Under the pieces are notes generated by a model. That model was given only the letters and a program-made list of their open reading frames with translations, was not told where the DNA came from and searched no databases. This document shows positions 1 to 8,478 of a stretch of DNA of 64,000 nt, one piece after another. Position numbers and translations under genes: made by a program. The stretch is from Sulfobacillus sp. (lineage in GTDB: Bacteria > Bacillota > Sulfobacillia > Sulfobacillales > Sulfobacillaceae). Position 1 is the first letter of the stretch. Each line of letters starts with the position of its first letter. The stretch spans positions 1-64,000 of the forward strand of contig DAIDDL010000012.1 of the NCBI GenBank assembly GCA_027309085.1, written 5' to 3'.

Positions 1-84
1 AAAGGCCCGCAAGACGGGCGGCCACGGCGCTCTGCGCGGCGCGGGCGCCCCCGACAATTCCGGCCTGGTGATTGCTTGTGCCAC
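1..84 (-). CDS. Start of a cox-operon gene, probably cytochrome c oxidase subunit I (partial)
   Basis: Only the first 28 codons lie in the window; the gene runs off the left edge. A GTG start at 84 follows an AAGGAGGG Shine-Dalgarno site with a 6-nt gap and opens MAQAITRPELSG, rich in Pro, Ala and Arg. No domain is visible yet. It lies 62 nt downstream of the CoxB stop on the same strand. In most oxidase operons subunit I follows subunit II, so that identity is inferred from position alone. Confidence 0.5.
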   Translation of the reverse strand, partial: MAQAITRPELSGAPAPRRAPWPPVLRAF

Positions 85-146
85 AGTGTTCCCTCCTTAT
101 CAGGTCAGCCGGCTGCTAGCCGGGCCGCCTGCTCTCCATACCGCCG

Positions 147-959
147 TTAACCATTGGCCAAGGCTTTCTCATATTTCACCCACGCCGCAAATTTGCCCGC
201 CGACACGACGGCCAGCGGCGCTTCCATCCACGGGTGGCCCGGCCCGCACACCTCGGCGCACTGCACCCGCACCATGGGATTCACCGCGTAGGAGGTAATC
301 GCCGTCGGGGTCAGGTATTCATACCGGGTTTCCCCCGGAATCACATCTTCCTTAATCCCGAACGCCGGAATCCAGAAACTGTGGATCACGTCGGCGTACT
401 GGTCGTAGGTGTGATACGGGTCATACGAGCGCAGCACGAACTTGACCGGCTGGTTCACCGGCAGTTCCAGCATGTTCTGCCCGTTGGCCGTCACCGTTTC
501 GGTCAGCCCATACTGCGGGTAGCTGAAAATCCACTCCCACTGCCGCGCCGTCACATCCACGACCAAGTCGTGGGTATTGGCCGTCGGCTGGTCCAATGCG
601 AACATCTGCTGCATGGCCGACGTGGTCGGGTGCAGAAAGAACAGCAGGTTGATGACAATGCTGCCGCCCACCCAGATCATGACGAAGGCTTTGTTGTCAA
701 TCGCAAACCGCCGGTGCGCCGGCGGCATCTCGCCCCGGTTGGTGGTGAACCGGACCATCGTGAACAGCAAGAACAGCACCACAAACACGAAGATCGGGGT
801 CAGCACCACCAACAGGAAGTTAAAGGCCTGCAACGCCAGCTGGCCTTGATTGGACACAATGTAATACATCGGATTATGCCGGATCAGCACGCGGTCCCCG
901 ATCTCCCCCAGCACGCTGAAGACGACCCAGAGCACTGCAAACACTACATTCTCCCCCAT
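147..959 (-). CDS. coxB: Cytochrome c oxidase subunit II (CuA protein)
   Basis: Membrane-anchored subunit that takes electrons from a soluble or tethered donor through the binuclear CuA centre and passes them to subunit I. The 270-residue product has hydrophobic segments at about 1-20, 43-70 and 92-110, followed by a cupredoxin domain. The CuA ligands are complete: His193 in DVIHSFWIP, then Cys234, Glu236, Cys238, His242 and Met245 (C-x3-C-x3-H-x2-M). No cytochrome c domain is fused at the C-terminus. The ATG at 959 follows AAGGAGGAGGTG. It lies 31 nt downstream of a blue copper protein gene, its likely electron donor, and just upstream of another cox gene. The three amphipathic or hydrophobic N-terminal segments, against the usual two, are slightly unusual. 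Confidence 0.95.
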   Translation of the reverse strand: MGENVVFAVLWVVFSVLGEIGDRVLIRHNPMYYIVSNQGQLALQAFNFLLVVLTPIFVFVVLFLLFTMVRFTTNRGEMPPAHRRFAIDNKAFVMIWVGGSIVINLLFFLHPTTSAMQQMFALDQPTANTHDLVVDVTARQWEWIFSYPQYGLTETVTANGQNMLELPVNQPVKFVLRSYDPYHTYDQYADVIHSFWIPAFGIKEDVIPGETRYEYLTPTAITSYAVNPMVRVQCAEVCGPGHPWMEAPLAVVSAGKFAAWVKYEKALANG

Positions 960-990
960 GCGGGCACCTCCTCCTTTTTCTGTGCAGCCT

Positions 991-1644
991 CTAGGCCGGC
1001 AGGATCATCACCTGGCCCCGCATCCCCGTGCGGTAGTGGATATACTGCTGCACAAAGCAGCCAAAATCCCACAAGCCCGGCTTGTTGGGCACGGTAAACG
1101 ACAAGTGCACGCTGCCGCCGGGTTTCAGCGTCGGGCTGAAATCGCCGCCCGACGATATGTTGTAGGCCGCCTTGGGCCCAACGTAGGTCACAACGGCCTC
1201 ATTGGGCACAAAGTTGTCGATCCCATAGGGGTCGCTCAGCGTCACCGGCACCCCGTCCCAGAAATCTTCCTGCCAGGCGTCGGCCGGCAGGTTGCCGAAG
1301 GCCTGAAAATAGGCTTCGTTCACATGCCGGCCGATCGTCCATTCATGCCAGTGGGTGTGGCTCTGGTTCTGGAAAATGACTTCCATCCGGTCCCCCACCC
1401 GCCAGGTCATGTAATTGGGAATGTAATAGTAGTCATAGGCATACAGATGCACGGTGCCCGTGCTGACGGGAGACCCAAACACGCTCCGGGCCGCATTCAC
1501 CAGCGTCTGCCGGCCAAACAGGGTCACCGCCCCGGCGACCCCAATGGCGGCGCTGCCCACCAGGAACTGGCGGCGGCTCCACTGATTTTCTTCACTATTT
1601 GCAGTATTCATGGTTTTTTCTTCTCTTGCGGGGTCCTTCTCCAC
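991..1644 (-). CDS. Tat-exported blue copper (cupredoxin) protein
   Basis: Probable type 1 copper electron carrier outside the membrane, feeding the oxidase encoded next to it. A twin-arginine signal is visible (SRRQFLVG, Arg24-Arg25, then a hydrophobic stretch to about residue 43), as expected for a cofactor protein folded before export. The C-terminal ligand loop is Cys196-x6-His203-x4-Met208. The N-terminal His is one of His96, His98 or His100 in SHTHWHEW. The Cys-His spacing is longer than in plastocyanin and nearer that of sulfocyanin or rusticyanin-like proteins. The GTG at 1644 has GGAGG 7 nt upstream; an ATG at 1611 would shorten the signal peptide but has a poor Shine-Dalgarno site. 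It could be fused functionally to the oxidase as a donor subunit. Confidence 0.85.
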   Translation of the reverse strand: MEKDPAREEKTMNTANSEENQWSRRQFLVGSAAIGVAGAVTLFGRQTLVNAARSVFGSPVSTGTVHLYAYDYYYIPNYMTWRVGDRMEVIFQNQSHTHWHEWTIGRHVNEAYFQAFGNLPADAWQEDFWDGVPVTLSDPYGIDNFVPNEAVVTYVGPKAAYNISSGGDFSPTLKPGGSVHLSFTVPNKPGLWDFGCFVQQYIHYRTGMRGQVMILPA

Positions 1645-2086
1645 CCTTGCCCCTCCTTCACCCCACCACGGTCATGCACCGGATTGGGTCACTTAATGCC
1701 TCGATACCACGAGGTTATAAAACTTGACTTTCCTGCAGCAGCACCGGTTAGAAGAAGTCCACGCGCTACCGCGATGGCCTATAATGCCTAGCCTTTCTGA
1801 GCTGTTAAAAACCGTTCAATAGTACTAGCAAATTGTAACATGCTTGAAGGACAATTGATCCCTCGAATATTGTAGGAGCTGCTCGTTTCTGGCAAGACAA
1901 AAACGGCTTAGCGTCAAGTTATAGTATTTGCGCTGTACACACCCCTAGGGATAAGGGGAGTCCCATCCCCAGCACCTGAAAGGCTTTGTCCACAAATCAG
2001 CCCAAGGGGGGCGGCAAAGGCGGAGGCACTCGCCCCCGCCTTTGCCGCCCCCCTGTTCTACGCGGTATCCTTTGTTGCCCTGCCTG
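1645..2086. other. Intergenic region upstream of the blue copper gene
   Basis: A 442-base stretch without a convincing gene. It should hold the minus-strand promoter of the copper protein/cox operon. Several A+T-rich candidates occur between 1720 and 1960, but none has both a good -35 and -10, so I do not assign one. The region closes at 2006-2053 with a long hairpin downstream of the peptidoglycan-binding protein gene. The plus-strand reading frame crossing it is an antisense shadow of the copper protein gene. Confidence 0.6.
2006..2053. terminator. Perfect 18-bp hairpin downstream of the peptidoglycan-binding protein
   Basis: The arms 2006-2023 and 2036-2053 are perfect reverse complements around a 12-base loop, with G-only runs at the base. 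It lies 33 nt past the stop codon of the 2087-3283 gene. No T-run follows on either strand, so it may be a factor-assisted terminator or an mRNA 3' stabiliser. Confidence 0.6.
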
Positions 2087-3283
2087 TCAGGAGCACTGCT
2101 GGAGATTCGCGCTTAGCACCGCTGGTCCGCGGACTCCTGTTGGGGTCTGCGCATAAACCGTCACCACGCCGTGAGGAATCGTGGACACCCCTGGGGAATA
2201 GGTGCCGGCCCAATCTTCAGGTTCTGTAGCCTGGGAGGTCAGGAACATCGGCGACGTCGCCACAGTCCTGCCGCTGATGGGGTCGGTCAGGGAAAAGCCA
2301 TACAGGCTGTACTCCGCTCCAAATGCCGAGGGATCAGGCAGAAAGTTGCCGACCACATCAAGGCTCTCGAATCCCTCCAGTTGGTTGATGACCACGGAGG
2401 CCTCGCCGTAGGGATGAAGGTCGGCCGAGACCGTCGTCAGGCCAACGCTGCAGACAGTGACCTTAGGGATAACCGCAGGCGGCCATGCCAGTTCGAGAGG
2501 AACCGGGGCGGGAACATTATTAGCCAGACCCAACTGGTAAAACGTTTCCGGCCCCACCACGCCGTCCACGGCAATGTGCATCGCCTCCTGGAACTTTTTC
2601 ACGGCGGTCACGGTGGCGGCATTGTAATACCCCGTGACATGGCCGGAATACAGGCCCAGTTCCAGCAGCACCACCTGCACAAACACCACGTCAAAGCCAT
2701 TGCGGCCGTCGCTCAGTGACCGCCCGCCCGCCAGCGCGTACAGCCAGGTGGCGTCATAAAATCCGAACCCGGCGATCCCGTTGGACGGGAATCCGGTATC
2801 CCCGTTGCTGACCGCATCGCGCTTCAATGCCGCCACCGCTTGAGCCGTGTGGACACTGAAAGCGCTGGCCGGGCCATGCGTGATAGAAGCGTAGCGGAAA
2901 CAGTTGAGGCGGTTGTGCAACACCGCCACATCGCCTCCGGACATCCCTTCTGACAGCTGGCGGCTGCCATAGACAGGCCCGCCGTAGGTGGTGAATGGCC
3001 CCACCCCCTGCCCGTAAGCAAAAAATGTCGCCGGACCGACGATCCCGTCCACGGCTAAACCGAAGTACGCCTGAATATTTTTCACCGCCAGGGTGGTGGG
3101 GCCATCGAAGCGGCCGTTGATGCCAATGGGCGTCCCCATCGGCCCCTGCGGAGGATTCATTGTCTCCAGCATCAAATCGTAAACCGCTTGCACGACTGCC
3201 ACATCTGTTCCCAAACTTCCCGCCGACAGCGAGCGGCTGCCAAAGGGCACATAAGGTGCAAAGGTTTCCTCAAACAAAGCCAT
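2087..3283 (-). CDS. Peptidoglycan-binding repeat protein, possibly sporulation-related
   Basis: 398 residues with at least two clear PG_binding_1-type modules (about 20-90 and 186-252; each has a GxxGxxV...Q...L start and a DGxxGPxTxxA/Q end) and a degenerate middle copy at about 105-180. A C-terminal beta-rich segment of about 130 residues resembles no family I can name. No signal peptide or catalytic domain is seen, so it probably binds wall or cortex glycan from inside a compartment rather than cutting it. The ATG at 3283 has an AAGGAAGTG Shine-Dalgarno site 8 nt upstream. A sigma-K-like promoter precedes it, which suggests expression in the mother cell and a spore-coat or cortex role. 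This is inference. Confidence 0.75.
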   Translation of the reverse strand: MALFEETFAPYVPFGSRSLSAGSLGTDVAVVQAVYDLMLETMNPPQGPMGTPIGINGRFDGPTTLAVKNIQAYFGLAVDGIVGPATFFAYGQGVGPFTTYGGPVYGSRQLSEGMSGGDVAVLHNRLNCFRYASITHGPASAFSVHTAQAVAALKRDAVSNGDTGFPSNGIAGFGFYDATWLYALAGGRSLSDGRNGFDVVFVQVVLLELGLYSGHVTGYYNAATVTAVKKFQEAMHIAVDGVVGPETFYQLGLANNVPAPVPLELAWPPAVIPKVTVCSVGLTTVSADLHPYGEASVVINQLEGFESLDVVGNFLPDPSAFGAEYSLYGFSLTDPISGRTVATSPMFLTSQATEPEDWAGTYSPGVSTIPHGVVTVYAQTPTGVRGPAVLSANLQQCS

Positions 3284-3316
3284 GGTTGCGTCACTTCCTT
3301 ATTTTTAGTGTCGGCG

Positions 3317-3343
3317 TACCTTATGACGGAGCACGGCAATTGT
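3317..3343 (-). promoter_or_regulatory. Candidate sigma-K-type promoter of the peptidoglycan-binding gene
   Basis: On the minus strand CATAAGGTA fits the sigma-K -10 consensus CATANNNTA, and an AC dinucleotide lies 16 bases upstream, the usual -35 core. It is 34 bases upstream of the start codon. The match is to short consensus elements and could be chance. Confidence 0.35.
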
Positions 3344-3395
3344 TGCCAAATTATTTAATATCAGGAAGGGACTCGGGCGCTTCCGGCCCGGGTCG

Positions 3396-3435
3396 CCCAA
3401 GAGACCGCACCCTATAGCGGGTGCGGTCTCTTGGG
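3396..3435. terminator. Perfect 17-bp hairpin downstream of purK
   Basis: Arms 3396-3412 and 3419-3435 pair perfectly around the loop TATAGC. It lies 42 nt downstream of the purK stop codon and separates purEK from the next minus-strand gene. No T-run follows on the minus strand. Confidence 0.7.
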
Positions 3436-3476
3436 TGACACATATCAGCGCAGTTCTTGCCAGGGAACCCCTCACA

Positions 3477-4619
3477 TCAGTGAGGCGCTGTCAGCGCCTT
3501 GCGCGCCTGGTCGGCCCGCCTCAGGGCAGTCGTGGGAGATTCCGCCAGAACAGTCAGGTGCCCCATCTTGCGTCCTGCCCGCGCCACCCTCTTCCCATAC
3601 AGGTGGAGGTGGGTCGCCGGAACAGCCAGCGCCGCCGAAAAATCAGGCAGGGCGCTGTGATCTGTCCAGATATCCCCGAGGAGGTTGGCCATCGCCGCTG
3701 CGCTCAGCTGGTGATGGTTCCCCAGCGGCAGGCCGGCTACGGCACGGATATGCTGGGCAAATTGGGAAAACTCGAAGGCCTCAATGGTGAGATGCCCGGA
3801 GTTGTGAGGCCTGGGCGCCATCTCATTTACGAGCACCTCCTCACCCGCGACAAAAAATTCCACGGCCATCGTGCCGACCAAGCCAAGCTCCACGGCTAGC
3901 CGGTAAGCGTACGACACAGCCCGGTCACGAATGGAGTCGGGTACGGCCGCAGGAGACACCGAAAAATCGAGGATCCCGTTCTGGTGATGGTTCTCTATCG
4001 CACCGAAATCAACTAGGTGACCGTGTTGGTCCCTTGTCAGCACTACCGAAATTTCCTTGTCAAACGGCACGTACTGCTCAATCACCAGCGGAATGTCATG
4101 CCATTCATCCATGACACTTTGCAATTCCCCGGAATTGGCGCAGCGGCGTTGGCCGTGGCCATCATAGCCGCCGCGGGCGGTTTTCACAATGACCGGATAG
4201 CGCTCGACCTGATTTAATGGTTCGCGGACCGCCGCCGGGTCCACGGCCAGATATCCAGCCGTTTTCAGCCCCAGCCGCCGGAACGCGGCCTTTTCCTGAA
4301 TGCGGTCCTGCGATATGGCCAGCAGGCGGGCATTGGGAAAGAGCCTCCCCTCCCTGTCCAGTTCAGCCAGGACCCCGGCGTCCACATTTTCAAATTCATA
4401 GGTGACAGCTGACGCCACCCGTCCCAATTCCGCAATAGCGTGCGGGTCGCTGTAATCGGCAATAATGCGCTCATCCGCAATCTGGCATAGAGGGGCCTGG
4501 GGGTCTGGGTCCAGCACGGCTATTTTAAATCCCAGCTGGTAGGCCTCCACCGCCATCATGCGCCCGAGTTGGCCACCGCCAATGATTCCAATGCAATCGC
4601 CTGGGTTCAAAATCTTCAA
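3477..4619 (-). CDS. purK: N5-carboxyaminoimidazole ribonucleotide synthase
   Basis: ATP-grasp enzyme of de novo purine synthesis: AIR + bicarbonate + ATP gives N5-CAIR, which PurE then rearranges. At 380 residues it has the family length. Visible features are the N-terminal GIIGGGQLGRMM nucleotide-binding-like fold, the ATP-grasp loop KTARGGYDGHGQ near 145-156, and the metal/phosphate region EVLVNEMAPRPHNSGH. The start is TTG at 4619, overlapping the purE stop as TTGA, with AGGAGG 9 nt upstream inside purE, so the two are translationally coupled. No other pur genes adjoin. Confidence 0.95.
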   Translation of the reverse strand: MKILNPGDCIGIIGGGQLGRMMAVEAYQLGFKIAVLDPDPQAPLCQIADERIIADYSDPHAIAELGRVASAVTYEFENVDAGVLAELDREGRLFPNARLLAISQDRIQEKAAFRRLGLKTAGYLAVDPAAVREPLNQVERYPVIVKTARGGYDGHGQRRCANSGELQSVMDEWHDIPLVIEQYVPFDKEISVVLTRDQHGHLVDFGAIENHHQNGILDFSVSPAAVPDSIRDRAVSYAYRLAVELGLVGTMAVEFFVAGEEVLVNEMAPRPHNSGHLTIEAFEFSQFAQHIRAVAGLPLGNHHQLSAAAMANLLGDIWTDHSALPDFSAALAVPATHLHLYGKRVARAGRKMGHLTVLAESPTTALRRADQARKALTAPH

Positions 4620-5128
4620 GCGTTTGAACCTCCTGTCCCGCCCGCAGCGGGCGGCTGCACCGCCTCTTCGCTGCGCTGAACCTCCGTACGCAGACGTTCA
4701 CGGTAGTCATGGAGTTTGGTCCGGAGTGAAGGATCCGAAACGGCCAGAATTTCTGCTGCCAGAATGGCCGCGTTCTTAGCCTGTCCGACCGCAACGGTGG
4801 CTACAGGGATCCCCCCGGGCATCTGCACAATCGACAGCAGAGAGTCCATGCCGCCTAAGTGCTTGGTGGGAATCGGCACTCCAATCACGGGCACTGTTGT
4901 ATAAGCGGCCGTCATCCCCGGCAAGTGAGCAGCTCCGCCTGCCCCCGCGATAATCGCGCCGTATCCACGGTCCTCCGCATTCCGGGCAAATTCCGCCATG
5001 CGCTCTGGCGTCCGGTGAGCGGACAGCACATGGACATCGGCCGCTATTCCCATCGCATCTAGAAATTCGACCGCATCATGCATGACGGCCCAGTCAGACT
5101 GACTGCCCATGATGACAGCAACTGGCAT
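4616..5128 (-). CDS. purE: N5-carboxyaminoimidazole ribonucleotide mutase
   Basis: Class I PurE, converting N5-CAIR to CAIR in purine biosynthesis; the pairing with PurK confirms the class. The substrate motifs MGSQSDW, SAHRTPE and GAGGAAHLPGM are intact. I start it at the ATG at 5128, which has GGGGGAAA about 5 nt upstream and gives MPVAVIMGS; the in-frame ATG at 5143 lacks a Shine-Dalgarno site. A minus-strand TATAAT lies at 5173-5178. The C-terminal tail (about 20 residues, Pro/Gly/Ala-rich) goes slightly beyond the usual end and overlaps the purK ribosome-binding region. Confidence 0.95.
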   Translation of the reverse strand: MPVAVIMGSQSDWAVMHDAVEFLDAMGIAADVHVLSAHRTPERMAEFARNAEDRGYGAIIAGAGGAAHLPGMTAAYTTVPVIGVPIPTKHLGGMDSLLSIVQMPGGIPVATVAVGQAKNAAILAAEILAVSDPSLRTKLHDYRERLRTEVQRSEEAVQPPAAGGTGGSNA

Positions 5129-5172
5129 CCGGCTTTCCCCCATTCTTGGTATCGTACACCCTATCCTTCCTG

Positions 5173-5178
5173 ATTATA
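5173..5178 (-). promoter_or_regulatory. -10 element upstream of purE
   Basis: A perfect TATAAT on the minus strand, 44 bases before the purE start and just past the stop of the preceding gene. No good -35 hexamer is seen at 17 bp. Confidence 0.4.
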
Positions 5179-5197
5179 GCAATATGCAAGCAGTCCT

Positions 5198-5614
5198 TCA
5201 GCCGTGGGAATGGACAAGGGGAGAAATGCGGAGCCAGTGAATTTCTTGCTTTTCCTGAGACCACTGCAGGCCGAATTTTTTTGCAGGCTGGGAGATCACG
5301 GCGATTGCCGCAAATCGCACCGGGGGCCAGTGCATCAACTGAAGGTTGGTGGGCTTGTCGGGCGTGCGGGCTAAAAACAGGGCAACGGTACCTCCCGCAT
5401 TCAGGTCCACCCCATAGACCATGCCCTGGGACGTCATCGTGCGCAGTTCTGACAAGCTGATGGAAGGCAGCGGCTCCAGCCCTTTTACACTGACGGCAGG
5501 GCGACGGGCAAAATTAGGCTGTTGGGGAGCATGGCCGAGAGGATCGTGATACTTCACCCACGCAAAAGAAGCTACCACCGCCATCATAATAATGGCGAAA
5601 AATTTCGCACGCAT
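5198..5614 (-). CDS. Small membrane-anchored protein of unknown function
   Basis: 138 residues. The first 20 form a single hydrophobic anchor (MRAKFFAIIMMAVVASFAW). The rest is soluble and contains no family I recognise; a segment around 68-100 looks beta-rich. I choose the ATG at 5614, with GGAG 8 nt upstream, over the in-frame GTG at 5623, whose Shine-Dalgarno site would overlap the start. It sits between cydB and purE on the same strand, but the purE -10 element after its stop suggests it is a separate unit. Confidence 0.6.
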   Translation of the reverse strand: MRAKFFAIIMMAVVASFAWVKYHDPLGHAPQQPNFARRPAVSVKGLEPLPSISLSELRTMTSQGMVYGVDLNAGGTVALFLARTPDKPTNLQLMHWPPVRFAAIAVISQPAKKFGLQWSQEKQEIHWLRISPLVHSHG

Positions 5615-5756
5615 ACCGCTCACTCCCGAGCCCTTTACCTAGCATAACGCCGAAGAATTCCCGTAGGTCACGACCGGTTCCAGGTTTCTTTGCTGGATTA
5701 CAGAATACCATATTCCGGGAAAGGCGCAGGACTTCGGCTTACAGGAATTTTATGGG

Positions 5757-5800
5757 AAAAGCCTGCAGCGGCCGTAGGCTATAAGCGGCCCGCTGCAGGC
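5757..5800 (-). terminator. Rho-independent terminator of cydAB
   Basis: A GC-rich stem (5786-5800 with 5761-5774, one bulged base) lies 5 nt past the cydB stop and is followed on the minus strand by TTTT. Confidence 0.85.
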
Positions 5801-5805
5801 TGCGG

Positions 5806-6816
5806 TCAATATTCCAGTTTCATATTGTCCGTCAGGCGCCTGCGGAAGATCCAGTAACTCCAGGCCTGGTAGGCCACAATGATCGGCAACATGACTACGG
5901 CCATGATCGTCATCACTTTGAGACTGTAGGGATTGGACGATGCGTTATAGATGGTGAGGCTCCAGCGGGGATTTAGGCTGCTGATCATGACATCAGGAAA
6001 CATGGCCAGGAACATCGAGGCGGTCCCCAGCACAATCGCCAGACCCGACGAGACAAACGCCCACTTGTCATGGCCCCTTCTGACAAAAATCCCGGCTCCG
6101 AGAATGCTCAGCCAGGCCAGGACTGGAACAGGGCCGGGGTCAAGTCCCAGCCGGCGCACCACGTCGGTCTGGTAGTACATCATCAGAATGAATATAAAGA
6201 AGACCCCAATAACGGCTGGCGCGACTTTAAAGGCCACGTGCTTCGCCCGTTCATAGAGTTCCCCCGTTGTCCGCAGCATTAGGAAAGCGGCTCCGTGCAA
6301 TATAAACACCGCCACCACGGTTAGACCCCCTACCAGGGCAAACGGGTTTAGGAGCTGCAATAGCGTCCCCACGTAATTTCCTTGGGCGTTGATGGGGATC
6401 CCTTTCACCAGGTTGGCCAGGGCCACCCCCCAGATGAGCGGGGGGAGGATGCTGCCGATAAAAAACAGCGTGTCCCACCATCTCCGCCAGCGCAGTCCCT
6501 CCATCCGGCTTCTGAACTCTATCGAGACCCCACGCAGAATCAGGCCGCCCAGAAGCAGGAAAATCGCCAAGTAAAAACCGCTCAGCATCGACGCATACCA
6601 GTCGGGAAAGGCTGCAAAAATCGCCCCTCCAGCAGCGATCAGCCACACTTCGTTTCCGTCCCAGAACGGCCCTATGGTGGTGAGCACCACCCGCCTTTCA
6701 TGGTCCGTGCGACCCATGAAGGGGAGGAGCATGCCAACTCCGTAATCAAATCCCTCCAGAAAGAAATAGCCCACAAATATCACTGCCACCAACACAAACC
6801 ATGTGATGTTGAGCAT
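5806..6816 (-). CDS. cydB: Cytochrome bd quinol oxidase subunit II
   Basis: Integral membrane partner of CydA in the high-affinity quinol:O2 oxidoreductase. The 336-residue product has the family length and the N-terminal signature with FxLEGFDYGVGMLLPF, followed by ETW-like motif region WDGNEVWLI, and about eight to nine hydrophobic helices. The ATG at 6816 has AAGGAGG 8 nt upstream. It follows cydA by 21 nt and is closed by the terminator at 5757-5800. No cydC/cydD assembly transporter genes adjoin. Confidence 0.95.
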   Translation of the reverse strand: MLNITWFVLVAVIFVGYFFLEGFDYGVGMLLPFMGRTDHERRVVLTTIGPFWDGNEVWLIAAGGAIFAAFPDWYASMLSGFYLAIFLLLGGLILRGVSIEFRSRMEGLRWRRWWDTLFFIGSILPPLIWGVALANLVKGIPINAQGNYVGTLLQLLNPFALVGGLTVVAVFILHGAAFLMLRTTGELYERAKHVAFKVAPAVIGVFFIFILMMYYQTDVVRRLGLDPGPVPVLAWLSILGAGIFVRRGHDKWAFVSSGLAIVLGTASMFLAMFPDVMISSLNPRWSLTIYNASSNPYSLKVMTIMAVVMLPIIVAYQAWSYWIFRRRLTDNMKLEY

Positions 6817-6837
6817 CGCTGCAGCCTCCTTGTAGAA

Positions 6838-8274
6838 TCAGCTGAGGTCCGGGATGACCGGATCGCCAGTTCCCTCCGCATGGCGTTCCTGGGTCGGGAC
6901 AAAGAGCTGGGCCGGCGGCTTGTCCCCAACGTCCTGGCCCTGCTCAGACTGCGGTCCGGCATGAATAATATGGACAAACAGGTAGACGACCGCTACTCCC
7001 ACGCTCAGGTAGACAATTCCGAACGCGATCACCGTCGTCCACAATTCGGCAATGCTGACGAGAGGGGAATTGGCTTTGGCAGTCAGCATCAGCCCAAACA
7101 CAATCCAAGGCTGCCGCCCCACTTCAGTCATCAACCATCCTGACGTGGTAGCCATATAGGGCAGGATCAACGTCCACTCCATCATCACCAAAAACCATCG
7201 TGGCCTTTTCCGGCGCCACATCAGGTACCCTCCATACAAAGCAATCAGCATCATGCTGGTGCCCACAAAAATCATGACCCGAAAACTCCAGAAAGTGGGA
7301 TTCACCGGAGGCACGTAGCTGCCCATGCCAAATTTCTGCTGATATAGATGATTAAGTTCCATGATGCCCGTCACGCGCCCACTCAGCCGGTTGTACGCCA
7401 AAATGCTGAGCATGTCGGGAATCTGCAGGACAAGTGGAGTCGAATGGCGAGCCACGTCAATCCACCCGATGAGGGTCCAGGGGGCGTGCAGGGGACTGGT
7501 ATGCCACAGCGCCTCCGATGCCGCCATTTTCATGGGTTGCGCGACAATCAGGTGCTGCGCCTGCTCGTGTCCCAGAATAAACACCAAGACGCTGAAAATC
7601 ATCGCACTGGCCACCGCCAGCCGGTAGCTGGGCTCAAACACGTCATCATGGGTATGGCGCAGGAGATGGTAAGCGCTAATCGCCGCCATAAAAAATGAGC
7701 TCAGAGCCATAGCCCCAAAGACCGTGTGGGGAAACTCCAGCCACAGCTGCGGATTGCCGAGCAAGGCAAAGAAATTGACCATCTCGGCGCGGCCATTGCG
7801 GACCAGGTACCCGACCGGCTCCTGCATAAACGAGTTGGCGGTCAAAATCCAGAAAGCCGACACCAAAGACGCCAAGGAGGTCAGCCAGATAGACAGCAGG
7901 TGCACACGCGGGGAAAGGTAATCCCACCCGAAGATCCAAATGCCCAGAAAGGTCGATTCCAAAAAGAACGCCATCAGCACCTCAATCGCCAGGGGGGCAC
8001 CGAAAATATCCCCCACGTACCGAGAAAATTCTGACCAGTTGGTGCCAAACTGAAATTCCTGGATGATTCCCGTCACCACTCCGACTGCAAAATTCACCAG
8101 GTAAATTTTCATCCAGAATTTCACCGCGGTCTTATAAGCGGGAGATTTTGTCCGCACATAAAACGTTTCCAGCACCGCTATTAAAATTCCCAGCCCAATG
8201 GTTAGAGGCACAAAGAGAAAGTGAAACAGCAGTGTGCCCCCAAACTGCAAGCGTGCCAGTCCTACCGATGTCAT
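6838..8274 (-). CDS. cydA: Cytochrome bd quinol oxidase subunit I
   Basis: Haem-carrying subunit oxidising quinol and reducing O2. The N-terminus RLQFGGTLLFHFLFVPLT carries the conserved haem-ligand His at residue 18, and the GRQPW motif occurs near residue 388. Between the mid-protein helices the periplasmic Q-loop is short, the form usual in Firmicutes and in cyanide-insensitive oxidases. At 478 residues it has the normal length for the short-loop type. The ATG at 8274 follows GGAGGAGGTG by 10 nt. It forms a two-gene operon with cydB. In a sulfide oxidiser this oxidase may help because bd enzymes resist sulfide; that is inference. Confidence 0.95.
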   Translation of the reverse strand: MTSVGLARLQFGGTLLFHFLFVPLTIGLGILIAVLETFYVRTKSPAYKTAVKFWMKIYLVNFAVGVVTGIIQEFQFGTNWSEFSRYVGDIFGAPLAIEVLMAFFLESTFLGIWIFGWDYLSPRVHLLSIWLTSLASLVSAFWILTANSFMQEPVGYLVRNGRAEMVNFFALLGNPQLWLEFPHTVFGAMALSSFFMAAISAYHLLRHTHDDVFEPSYRLAVASAMIFSVLVFILGHEQAQHLIVAQPMKMAASEALWHTSPLHAPWTLIGWIDVARHSTPLVLQIPDMLSILAYNRLSGRVTGIMELNHLYQQKFGMGSYVPPVNPTFWSFRVMIFVGTSMMLIALYGGYLMWRRKRPRWFLVMMEWTLILPYMATTSGWLMTEVGRQPWIVFGLMLTAKANSPLVSIAELWTTVIAFGIVYLSVGVAVVYLFVHIIHAGPQSEQGQDVGDKPPAQLFVPTQERHAEGTGDPVIPDLS

Positions 8275-8421
8275 GGCTTTATATCACCTCCTCCGGCAGT
8301 ATGCCTTGCCACTGTGCCAATTATGTGGAGTTTTAGGGAAATACCGCTAGCCATCCGTTCCGGCACGGGAATTCCTTGTACTCCGCGCAAAATGCCGGCA
8401 GGCATTCCCCGCTGGGCGCGT

Positions 8422-8427
8422 TATAAT
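8422..8427 (+). promoter_or_regulatory. -10 element upstream of moaA
   Basis: TATAAT, 51 bases before the moaA start in the divergent cydA-moaA region. The -35 hexamer is not convincing. Confidence 0.45.
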
Positions 8428-8478
8428 GTCAATATGTGCAAATGGCCTCATAGGCCGGGACACGGCAAGGAGCGGGTG

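Noticed and set aside
958-1791. Plus-strand ORF antisense to the copper protein
   Set aside because: It lacks recognisable domains and opposes a clear cupredoxin with a Tat signal.
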